Source: Rhodosporidiobolus odoratus (taxonomy: Eukaryota; Basidiomycota; Microbotryomycetes; Sporidiobolales; Sporidiobolaceae). Taken from it: a stretch of DNA of 64,000 bases. The stretch is from assembly GCA_034387635.1 (NCBI GenBank), contig JAOANU010000012.1, forward strand, positions 310,001 to 374,000. The letters are read 5' to 3'. Position 1 is the first letter of the stretch. Each line of letters begins with the position of its first letter. Both the position numbers and the translations under genes were made by a program. A model generated the notes under the pieces. The model worked only from the letters and a program-made list of their open reading frames with translations, did no database searches and was not told where the DNA came from. This document shows positions 21,489 to 31,297 of the stretch, piece by piece.

Positions 21489-22279
21489 TCCACCGTTCTG
21501 CGAGGTAGCTGGTGAGAATCACCGTTCGCAAGCCTCCGGCGTCTCCTCCTTCCTCTCCTACACGCTCAATTTCGCTGCACAGAATTGACTGGGTCTGGTT
21601 GGCGCGCAGAATGGCAACGGAACAATCCAACTCTGTCGTCCCCACGTGCCGCCCCATCACCTTGTTACGTCGGACGAACGCCTCGACACGTTCATTCTCA
21701 TGGATCAATGTTTGCTTTCGCGCAGCTGCCACTGGACAGGGAGCTGTATACAGATATCGTTGCCCAGCGCACTCGAACATGCTGGTACGCCTATGTACCG
21801 TAATCCTGCTTCGTCTGGCACCCTTCCCGACCTTCTTATCTTCATCACCTCCTCCTCAGGGTCACGGATCCCCGCGCGGGGACTGCGCCACCCTCCGTCG
21901 CGTTGTCCGACTCCCGCCACGCCTCCTCAGCGCGCCGGCGCCAGCTACCTAGCTCAGCTGGGCTTGCAGCTGCTCGTCCCCCGCTGGGCGTCATTGCAAC
22001 CGCCGCTGCTCGAGCCTGCGAAGCACCTCGATCAGGCCCGTCTGGCAACCCTTGCATGTATCTTATCTACTCGCAGTCTTATCCGATCGAGCCCTTCACG
22101 ACACAGCGTCTCTAGGTTGCTGCCACGCCTGCCCCGTGCACTGTCCGCGGAGCCTGTCAGCCCACGATGCCAATGGAGCACACTGGTATCACACAAGCCG
22201 CTTCTCCTTGCTTCTTCCTCCTTCAGAATCTCCGGTGCTCTGCGCAACCACTTGCCGCGCGCTCGACAACGTCGCCACC
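21489..22279. other. Divergent intergenic region, about 790 bp
   Basis: Lies between the VPS9 gene and family A copy 2. Open frames run through it on both strands with no consistent codon bias; promoter sequence is assumed. Confidence 0.5.
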
Positions 22280-23173
22280 ATGTCGGGTCCTTTTTCGAAC
22301 CCTCGTCGCAGCAGTCGTGCTACCACCAGTCGACCGACGTCCTCATACATCTCGGCGGCGCCAGAAGCGAGAGCCATGCCTCAGGCATTTGAACCCAACT
22401 TTGAGAAGCGCTGGGTTCACGTCGAGAAAGCGGTCAATTATGGAAAGACCAAGGTGAAGCGAGCGGTGTTGGAGGTTCATCAGAGTATGTCCCCTTTGCT
22501 CAACGACCTCTTGTCGGCTTCCTGCGCACGACGGCTCATCTTTGCACCGTCCATACAGGAATGAGCCCGCGGTCACGTTCTACTGTCCCGTTGGAGAGCC
22601 TGAAAGAAATGCTCAAGGTCAATACGGACGCTCTCGCATCTAAACGAGTCGAGATGTTCCTCGGAGACCAGATCAAGTACAAAAAAGTAAGAAGGTCTGA
22701 GGTCTGGAAGACTTGCCCGTCTTGTCACTATAGTCATCACTCATCGTTATCACCTCCCAGACCTTCGACGACACCCTTACCAACGCGCGATGCCGGGCAC
22801 AACTATATCGTGACGACGAAGCCTTTGCTGGCAAGGCTGCGGACAACTGGGAGATAACTATCGCAGGGTACGATCACCCTAGCTCGGGCGAAGAGGCCCG
22901 CCGTCTGAAGAGGGACACCGAACTGAGTATGGCACATTACCTGAACCATACCATCGCGGGGCCAGAGCGTTGACCAGCGTCTTCCTTACAGTCGGTGCCA
23001 TGGCCCAAGCAGAACACGCCGAGCATATGAAGCTGGCGCAGTTGTACACAGACCTTGTTCAGGCTCTCCTGGGGTCAACTCCGCTCATCGAGCTCGTAGC
23101 CGAGAAGAAGTGGGGAAGCTGGCCTGTCTCGCCGCCAGCGGTGAGACCGACCTCATCGGCTGGGGCGCAGTAA
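22280..23173 (+). CDS. Unrecognised protein, family A copy 2
   Basis: I do not recognise this gene. The start at 22280 has a strong context (GCCACCATGT). Four exons: 22280-22483 (MSGPFSNPRRSSRATTSRPT ... VKRAVLEVHQ), about 22558-22686 (LKEMLKVNTDALASKRVEMF), about 22760-22925 (TFDDTLTNARCRAQLYRDDE ... GYDHPSSGEEARRLKRD), and about 22992-23173. All are joined in phase. The product is about 230 aa, hydrophilic and helical, with no signal peptide. Its C-terminal block LAQLYTDLVQALL..TPLIELVAEKKWGSW is similar to the end of the gene at 2819-3844, and FLGDQ here corresponds to WFGDR there. A 21-G run begins 18 bp after the stop. Confidence 0.65.
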
Positions 23174-23190
23174 GGGATCGAGGTGGTCTT

Positions 23191-23211
23191 GGGGGGGGGG
23201 GGGGGGGGGGG
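23191..23211. repeat. G21 homopolymer
   Basis: Twenty-one consecutive G just downstream of the family A copy 2 stop codon. The length may be unreliable in the assembly. Confidence 0.95.
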
Positions 23212-24091
23212 TAAAATGGTAGAAGAGCTCGGCGAGAGGTTTTGTCGGTCCCATAACTATCGCGCAGGCCACTTGCAGCATTCAAGCACCTCGGGAGGGT
23301 TTCCAGCACTCCGCTGGTGCAAACAGACTCGAGCATTCGGGCAATCGCGGGCTATGGCAGAACAACCTCGTGCCACCGTTGATGGCAAAGAGAATTGCCG
23401 GACAGCTAGACCTTGGAAAGCGTGCCTGGCCCAACATACAGTCGCACAAGCGCAAGTACAGTACTCGATCGGTGCTGTCACTCACTGTGTTTGACCGCTA
23501 TCGGGACGGAGAAGGTCAGGGGACGAAGTCGAGCTGAGAAGGTCAAGAAGGCGACCCCGGCGCCATCACCCGAAGCTGTACGGGCTGTGGCTCAGGAGCG
23601 ACAGCAGTGGACGCTCTTGTAAATCGTATACTCCTGCGCATGGGCGAATGTAGCGGCAGGTAAACACCGCTGAGGAAAGGGTTGCGTTTCTTCCCTGTCC
23701 TCCTTGGTCGTATCCTCACCTTTCGACATGACAATGGCAGCAATCAACGGAAGATGCCAGAGGATGTAGGGGTAGGAAAGGAAGAACGGAGTCATTCAGG
23801 CGCCGCGATAGCTACGGTCCGGTGTCTGGGCAAGAAAGGCCTGGTCAGAACGCATGTAGATTACGAGAAGTCTCCTGCGAAACTTCACACTGACAGCAAG
23901 CGCGTTAGCAAGGGATCTCAAGAGGAGCCAGATCACCTACTGATGACTGGAACAGATGAAGAGGCAGCAAGTTGAACGAGAGTAGCAGTCCGGAGTGCGA
24001 AGCACGAGCCATACGGAGCTACATTCGATATATCGACAAAGAATCACTTGATGCAACACGCTAACGAGTAGTACAGTATAGACTACGCATG
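23212..24091. other. Intergenic region between convergent genes, about 880 bp
   Basis: No supported gene. Short open frames on both strands lack codon bias and splice sites. Confidence 0.5.
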
Positions 24092-26143
24092 CTACACAAC
24101 CTCGAAGTCCTCCGTCGCCGCATCGCTAATATCCTCCCTCTCGTCGGCTTCCTTCTTTGCAGAGTTTTCGCCAGCAGTCACATCACCGTGGTATGCAGCC
24201 GCGCGAACGAAATTGTTGTCGGCTGCTGCCTCGTTGTTGATGGCCGGAGTCGCTGCGATGACTTGATCAAGAGCGTCCGTCTCGGCCTCTTCCAACCGCC
24301 TGACCTCGTCACCCAGCTTTGCAGCCCTCTTGAGTACCTCCTGAACAGCAGTATCGACTTGGCTTGACCCGTCGGAAGAGGCTGAAAGAGTCGAGGCGCG
24401 GGAAGAAGGGCGGGAAGGAGGCTTCACGGCGGTCGTGGCTGATTTTGGCGGTGAGGGGTCGGCGGTCGGCGAAGCGGCAAAGGCTGAAAGGGTAGTCGCG
24501 CTGGGGGCAGTAGGAAGGGCGGTGGAAATGACAGAGTCTCCGGATTGTAAGGCGAATCGCGAGGGAACAAGCGGGTACGAAGGCGACCGGTCGGTAGCAG
24601 ACTGGGCGCGCGGGGTTGTGGCAGTCGGAGCAGAGGAGTTGGTAGGAAGAGTCGGAGCAGAGGCGTCGGTAGGAAGGATGTGGAGGCTGTCCGAAGTGGC
24701 CGTAGACAAGGAGGGTGAAAGCGAGTGGATGTCGGCGGAAGGTTCGGAAGCTGCGCCGAGGAAAGAAAGACAGAAAAGTCAGTTTCGCTTGATGGGCAAA
24801 GGGCAGAGAAAAGCAGGCGTACCATCGTTTGTCTCAGCGTCAATGACTTCCCCAGTGGTGAGCTCAGGAGTCACCTCCTTTGCCTTCTCTCCCTCATCAC
24901 GCTGACTCTGCTCCTCCCAAGCCGTCTCCTTCATCCCATCCAACCTCCCCAGTTCCGCCTCAACCTTCTTCACCAGTTCCTTCCTCGCCTTCTTGACGAC
25001 CCTATCTCCGCCAGACTGGACACCGTCGATCTTGCTGAGCAGCTGGACGAGGAAGTTTTCGTACGCGAGGAAAGAAGCGTTGGATTTGCCGAATACGAGG
25101 GGAGGGGTTGAGGGACGCGAACCGTCAGCGGCGGGAGTGGCCGGATGAGAAGGCTGAAAGGTAAGAGTGGATGGGGCGGAAAAGGCGGATTCTCGGGACT
25201 CGAAATCGGAAGAGAGGGTGTGGAGGGCGGAAAGAGCGTTTCGGCGGGCGAGGTGGCGACGGAAGTGGCGCTGGAGGACGGAGGCGGCGTCGCTCAGAGC
25301 AGAAGAGTCAGAGGCAACGTCGGAGGAAGCGTTGGACGGGGGAATAGCAAGTTTGGCGGAAGTGGCGGAAGGAACAGATTGTTGTTGTGTGTGAAAGGCA
25401 ACCTCGGGCTTGTTGACCTGATCCGGCCGAGCCTCATTGAAGTCCTTCAGGCCAAAGATGAGCTGTAAGAAGGAGCCGGGGAGGGAGGGCGCGTCCAAGG
25501 TGGGAGAAATGGGCTTGGCGGGAGCGGGGCATGTGGGAGGAATAGATTCTTTGGCGGGAGAGTAAGCTGCAGCGGCGGCGTTGCGAGTGAGGCCGTCCTG
25601 CTGGCCGGTCTCTGCGGCGTCAGGAAGACCGAAAAGGTGTTGCAGGAAGGCAGTGGAGGACGATTCGAGAGCCTGGCGTTGCCGCAACTGAAGAACGCGA
25701 CGGCGCTTCTCCCCCTCGGCCGCGACGGCTACGGCGCAACGACGAGCCTGCTCAACCGCGGCACGGCGACGAGCTACAGTGGTCGAGAGGGCGAGCTGCC
25801 GCTGTCGACGACCCTCGGCTTCCTCCTGAGCGCGGCGGATCAATGCGGCGCGATAAGCGAGGGCTTGCTGAACTTCGTACTCGAGACGACGGCGCTCTTG
25901 TTCCTCCTCGAGGGTACGCTGGAGTGCGACTTGACGACGTCGACGAAGATGCTCAGCCTCAAGGTAGGCGGCCAGCTCAGCTTGTTGTCGACGGGTTTGC
26001 TCGAGTTTTTCTTGTTTCTGACGAGCGGCGAGGAGGGAGAGGTAGTCGGTGTGGTGGGAGTGGGGCACAGTGGCGTACGAGGACGAGAAGAAGTCGTCGA
26101 GGGTAGGCTGAAGGTAGTAGGCTTGGGTGGTGTAGGCGAACAT
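24092..26143 (-). CDS. BAG-domain co-chaperone-like protein with IQ motif, copy 1
   Basis: BAG domains bind Hsp70 nucleotide-binding domains. Reading from ATG 26143 (MFAYTTQAYYLQPTLDDFF), there is a Gln/Glu/Arg-rich coiled coil of about 130 residues. Two short repeated motifs follow (FLQHLFGL and FLQLIFGL), then an IQ-like calmodulin site LQRHFRRHLARR, and a BAG-like helix pair NFLVQLLSKIDGVQSGGDR ... KELVKKVEAELGRLDGMK. Exon 1 ends at about 24832. Exon 2 adds a 210-residue Ser/Thr/Ala-rich tail ending in a short coil and an acidic end (DAATEDFEVV). An upstream in-frame ATG at 26254 exists, but the MFA start is shared with the paralog at 51627. BAG assignment is from helix pattern and family habit. 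Confidence 0.7.
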
Positions 26144-27062
26144 GGTGATGGAGATCGACTGTTGAAGTGGAGAAAAGTGAGAGGGAAAAGGTGAAGAAGG
26201 AGGAGAGTGGCTTATGTAGGAGAGACTTACGTGTGCAGAGTACGACGAGAACATGCTCGCCCATTTCGCCTCGTAAGCTTCCAGCGCTTACTCGATCCCG
26301 CCACAATGTGCGAGAAGGTGCTGGAAAATCCCGCTCAGGTCGCCGGAATCCGCGTCGCCGGCGTTGACAGTCGTCGTGGGAATAACCGAGTACCTTAGAG
26401 CGTATTTCTCCGTACTACGCGCGTCCCCATGCTTGTGACGACGAGAATAGCCCGAGAAAGCGCGGTTTGAGGCGAGTCAGCGGACGAGCCATACGAAAGC
26501 GTGTGAGGCAGCGACAAGGTGCTAGCGTCGTTGAAGGACGTCAGTTATTCGGACGACATGGTTAATAGCCATGCGCGCAAGGGTTTAGGACGGACGGAGA
26601 AGGAGGAAAAAGAGACAGCTGCCTGCAACGCAATGGCCGACCTCGTACTTGCGCCAGTCCAGCCCTGATCTCCGGGATAGCCTCAACCTTTACGAGCGCT
26701 GCGGCTGGTCGGCAAAAGCATTGCTTGCCCGTCGACGTCAGCGCCGAGCGATTCTTGCCTCGGCTTTCTTGAATCTTCTTTTTCTCTTCTCGAATCCGTC
26801 TGACTTACCTAGCTGCACCACCCACATCGTACTCACCCGAAACTAGGACCGCGTGATGAGCATGATTGGGAAGCGCAGGTATGGCACAGACGGTTTCATT
26901 CGTTCCATTGTTCAGGTTGTGAGAGTTTTTTTCGAGATAGGCGGAAGATAGCTACACATGGCGAAGAACGGGAACAAGCTAATCACAGAGAAATGGAACA
27001 GAAAACGAATCCGTGGTTGATGCATAACGGAGAAAAGCAAGCGCGCTCACGGGCCGAACAGC
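26144..27062. other. Intergenic region, about 920 bp
   Basis: Promoter side of the BAG gene and 3' flank of the His/Asp-rich gene. No supported coding region. Confidence 0.5.
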
Positions 27063-27790
27063 TTAGGCGAAAAGGCGGACGATGGTCTTGCGCAACTTCT
27101 TCGCTTCCTTCACGGCGAGGCGGGTGGCGCGGTCGAGCTGATCTTCGTGCTTGTGCTCGTCCTCGTGGTGAGGGGGAGGAGGCGGAAGGAGGAACTGGTC
27201 GCCGAGGACCTGCAAAGCACAAGAGAAGAACCGAAGTCAGCAAGTGAAGTCGACGCTACTGAGCTACACGCATGCAGGGAAGAGCGGGATCGTGACGTAC
27301 GTGAATGGCACCCGCACGAGCAGGCACATCCGGGAATGCAGCACGAACAAAGTGCGGGCGGTGGTGGTGGTCATGCTCAGTCGATCCTTCGGTCTGCCTG
27401 AAGAAGGAGAACGCATCGTCCTCGTGGTGGTCATCGTGCTTCTTGGGCGGAAGCGAGGGGAAGACGACGATAGAACGGCGTTGAGGACCGAAGCCGAAGA
27501 GGCGGTACTCGAAGACAGCCGCCTTGATAGTTGCGTTCGGCGAGAAGTGCGTGAGGAGAGTAGGAAGGACGTAATGCGTGACTGAGGCACGGGATCAAAG
27601 AATGACGGGTCAGTCTGGCGGACGCACAAGAACGCCCAGAGAAGGCTTACCGTTGACCTTCTGGTGCGGCGGGTGCTCCGGAGCGTGAGGCGGGTCATGA
27701 GGACCATCGACGAGAAGCTCGATGGGGACTTCGACGTCGACCTCGCGCTTGACGACATACTCAGCGGCCGCGGAGCCATCATGGAAGTAG
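27063..27790 (-). CDS. His/Asp-rich hypothetical protein without an in-frame ATG
   Basis: I do not recognise this gene. Three exons in phase: about 27790-27653 (SDYFHDGSAAAEYVVKREVD ... HPPHQKVN), about 27582-27300 (VTHYVLPTLLTHFSPNATIK, AAVFEYRLFGFGPQRRSIVV, then a run rich in H and D), and about 27209-27063 (VLGDQFLLPPPPHHEDEHKH ... KKLRKTIVRLFA). Third-position bias is strong, so the frame is secure. His/Asp clusters (KKHDDHHEDD, EHDHHHRPH, HHEDEHKHED) could bind metal. Upstream, the only nearby ATG reads ATGATCC, one base out of frame, and a TGA precedes the frame. Start therefore unresolved. Confidence 0.55.
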
Positions 27791-28689
27791 TCGGATCATT
27801 TTGGAAAGATGAGAGGGGTTTAGGCGGGGTTAAGAGGAGGTGGGCGAGGAGGATAGGATGAATGGGCGGGGGGAGATGAGATGAGACGGGGAGGGTGTCA
27901 GGATGGAGGGGTCTAGCGGAGCATGATGGGTGTGTTGCTAGGTGGTTGTTTGATGTCTTTGTAGGACTGCCTCTGGCCCAGAAGGCGCAAAGGCGGGATT
28001 AGGAGTGAGTTGCTGAAGGAGAGCTGCGTCGAGAACAAACGATTCCTTCTCAAACTCAGTCTCACGCGGCACGTACACTGCTTGTGAGTATCAGGCTGCT
28101 ATCGACCGTAGCACGCCGTAGACGCAAGACTCGCTTACTTCGGCTGCGGTGCTGCTGACGACTCCGCGCCTTGATCCCGAACTCGATTCAACATGGACAA
28201 CGCATCTGCCATCGGGTTACGTGTTTCGTTCTTGCACTTCCTGGGGTATCAAGATACCGCATGCTGCTGAACGACTGCCTCTCAAGCGCTTGCTTCCGGA
28301 TTGGCCCACCTTGCACCACCTTCTCACAGCTTCTTGTACTTTGCCCCCTAGGACGATCTCGGCAGCATACAGCAATGCCTAAGGCCGCGGGCCCTTCCTC
28401 TACAATACTCCAGGCGTATTGGATGCCGCGATATGGCCAGCTGCAGTACTTCACATACCTCCGCGTCGTCGAGGTTCTTCAACATTGAACATACGCGTCC
28501 CGAACGGCTTGTTTGCGGTCCGCACTTTATTGCGCGCTTGCGCCAAGCGGAGACCGCAGGCGCTTGGCAAACATACCAAATCAGACCCGGCTCACAGCGG
28601 AAACTCCACGCTGATCCACGGTCTCCGCCTATCATCACTCCTTCTCCCTCCCGCTCCTCCCGCCAGCTTACCTGCCTTGGACGACCAGT
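27791..28689. other. Intergenic region, about 900 bp
   Basis: Divergent promoter region. Open frames exist on both strands but show no codon bias; nothing further is seen. Confidence 0.5.
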
Positions 28690-29577
28690 ATGGCTGCCTC
28701 GTCCCTCACCCAAAAAACAGTCAAAACGCCAGCCTACCTGAAAGCGCGCGCCCTCCCCGACGACTCTCTTCCAAGACTCTGGATGTCGGCGCCCATTTCG
28801 CGTCTGCTCCAGAGATCCGACGATTTTCGACACGTCGGTCTCGTCGATATTGTGCAGTCTTCGGATGCCGTCACAGGGTTAGGAGAGACCGAACGAGCGT
28901 ACGTGGCCCTCGCACTGGCTAGCGAATATCGGATAACTTAGGCTGACACTCGCAATGCTGTTGTGCGCTGCAGAGTGCGACAGAGTCAAGCCAGTATCGT
29001 CGACGGACAAGATTTCCTTCTTCACGACAAGCGCCTTCTTTTTCTCGCTGTTTCCCGAACTCGCCTTCGAAGACCTCGGTGACTCGCTCGCTCTCTTTGG
29101 CAAGACGTCCTACAACCTCACCGGAGTCGACTCTGGTGACCTTTGGCGCGACATCTCGTCGGTATGGATTCCAAGGATCCTCAGTTCTGTTACCGCACTC
29201 AGATTAGCCTGTAATCTAGCGCAGCGTAGTATCACTCTCGTCCGCTTCCGCCGCTTCTTTATTGCTGTCGGCTTGCTGGGCTCTATCTTGTCTGTTCCGG
29301 CTGCTCACTCACCCTTCTTGTAAGAAGCGCAAATCCCAGCGAGTCATACTTTGAACAGAGAAACAGGCAAGCGTCGGAGAACAACTTTGCGCGATCAGGA
29401 AAGGTGCAGCACTGCGAGGCGAACGAGACGGAACAGAATGACCTTTCACCTCCCAAACCCGCCCTTCGCTACCAGAACAAGCGTATGTACACTCACATCC
29501 CTCCCCCTTTCACCCCTTACCCGGCTTCCTCCCCTGCTGCTTCTTCTTCTCCGCCCTCTCCCTGGCAAGCTTCTTGA
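28690..29577 (+). CDS. Hypothetical protein whose 3' end overlaps the next gene antisense
   Basis: I do not recognise this gene. Exon 1 (28690 to about 28897) reads MAASSLTQKTVKTPAYLKAR ... VTGLGETER, with donor GTACGT. An exon at about 28980-29160 has very strong C/G third positions (VKPVSSTDKISFFTTSAFFF, FEDLGDSLALFGKTSYNL) and ends DLWRDISS before GTATGG. A further exon near 29340 (SYFEQRNRQASENNFARSGK ... NDLSPPKPALRYQNK) leads to a stop at 29575-29577. The last part depends on one splice choice. If correct, its coding end overlaps the coding end of the leftward gene ending at 29510. The middle exon is the best supported part. Confidence 0.45.
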
Positions 29578-31060
29578 GGACATCCATTGCGCCGTCCTCC
29601 CCCTCGTCCTCCTCCTTGTCCTCCTCGCTGCTCGAAGGGGGCGCCACCCTACGCCTCTTCTTCCTCGCAGCGAGAGAGGGCGCGGTCGAAGGGTTCTTGC
29701 TCTTCGACTTGGACGGTCCGGCGACTGGCGTCTTCGGTTCGTCCTCCTCCTCGTCGTCGTCGTTGTCACTGTTGCTGCCGTCGTCGTCGTCGGTGCTGTA
29801 CTCCGGGTCGACGACTCTGCGCGGCGCCTTGCGCTTCTTGGGCGGGGCGGGGGCGATGTAACCCGGCTTCAAGTCTTGAGCGACACCCTCGATCTTTCTG
29901 AAGAGGCCACGGCGGTACTCGCGAGCCTAGTGAGAATGGAGATCGTCGAGAGAGAAGCGCAAGTCAGCGACACCGTCCCTCCTGACACTCGCGCAAGGGA
30001 GGAAGGGAGAAGGGGGAAATCGCCAACAACGCACCATCGACCCGAAAACGCTCAAGTCCATCGAAGGACTCCAGCGCACGAGGTTCACGGCGTTCAACAT
30101 ACGGTAGGGAGACGTGGCCTGCACGCGAAACACACGGAAAGGCGTCAGTTCTGAGGAGGAAGCTCGGCGGGCGAGAAGAGGAACCGCGACGCACCGGATC
30201 CTTGAGCGCCATCTGCTGACGAATGAACAGAGCGTCATCAATGTTGACAGGAGCGTCCTCATCGTACTTGGCAAGCAGCGGGCGATGGTACAAGGCGACG
30301 TGCGCGATGAGCTCGGGGCGAGTCTTGAACGCCCTGTCGCCGACGCTTTTGCAGTTAGCCTGGGCGCACCTGCGATCGACGAGGGCGTCAGCGCAGTCGG
30401 GTCAGTCAGGAAGAGAAGGGAACGCACGGGAACGCGTTCGTCGAGTTCTTGTGAAGACGACCATGTTCCGCCAAGTGCTGATGCGATTGCTTGATTGTGC
30501 GGTAGCCGCAGACGGTCTTGCCGCCCTTGCCGTCGTTGCCCTCCCAGCAGCAGCCGCGGGACCGCTCGCCCTCGCGCCTGCTCACCTTGGTGAGGGAGCA
30601 GCCGAGTTCCGCAGCGAGACTGCCGAAGGGACAACCGTCAGCGACGACCACGCTAGGCAGGAGGGGAGACGCACAACGCCTCGGCCGTCCTCGCTTGGAT
30701 GACCTTCCTCCCGCCCATGTGCTCCATTCCCGCTTCACGGTCGACGTGCCTGCGAGGCGAGGGAGAAAAAGAAGGTCCATCAGCTCTCGTCGTCTCGCTC
30801 CGGAGGGAGAGGAAAGGTGCGCACGTGTCCATATGGGTGTACACTTGGCTGTACCAACACGCACCATCGCAAATGCCGCAATACCCGCCGGTTTTGGAGA
30901 GGTTGGTGAGGGGGTGGGTTCCACGGGTGAAGAAGAAGTGAACGCCTTCAACGAGTTGGCGGACCGCGTACGAAGCCCACTGGTGTGGCTTGGGCATCGT
31001 AGGCCAGTTCTGAGCTGGTCCGTAGAGGTAGCAAGCGGAGGAGGTGAACAAGAGGTGAAC
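29510..31060 (-). CDS. Zinc-finger-like hypothetical nuclear protein, 5' end unresolved
   Basis: I do not recognise this gene. Reading leftward from about 31060: LFTSSACYLYGPAQNWPTMP, GVHFFFTRGTHPLTNLSKTG, then a Cys cluster YCGICDGACWYSQVYTHMD. Next are HVDREAGMEHMGGRKVIQAR, the exon TVCGYRTIKQSHQHLAEHGR, and a C2H2-like finger PCAQANCKSVGDRAFKTRPE followed by LIAHVALYH. After MLNAVNLVRWSPSMDLSVFG and AREYRRGLFRKIEGVAQDL comes a long acidic and basic tail with NLS-like clusters (PPKKRKAPRR, ARKKRRRVAPP) ending QGRKPGKG at 29510. Third-position bias supports these exons. The first exon could not be joined in phase. A DNA- or RNA-binding nuclear role is inference. Confidence 0.5.
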
Positions 31061-31297
31061 TGGTCCGAGTCGTCATCCTGCTCCTCCTCGATAACCTCCA
31101 CCAGCTGGAAGCATGCAAGCAGTAAAGACAGCCCGCTTGATCAACGCTGCCCTCCTGCAGCTTCCGCCAGCCAAGAGTGTACGCTTCCCGTCCTTCCCCT
31201 CCACCGAACTCCTCCCCACATCCTCCCCGCGGTCTTGCCGACGCTTGTCGATCTCTGTAGATCAGGCACTGACAATCTCTTCTGCCGACTCTAGTGC

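Noticed and set aside
23212..24080. Possible small genes between family A copy 2 and the BAG gene
   Set aside because: Open frames on both strands are short and lack third-position bias.
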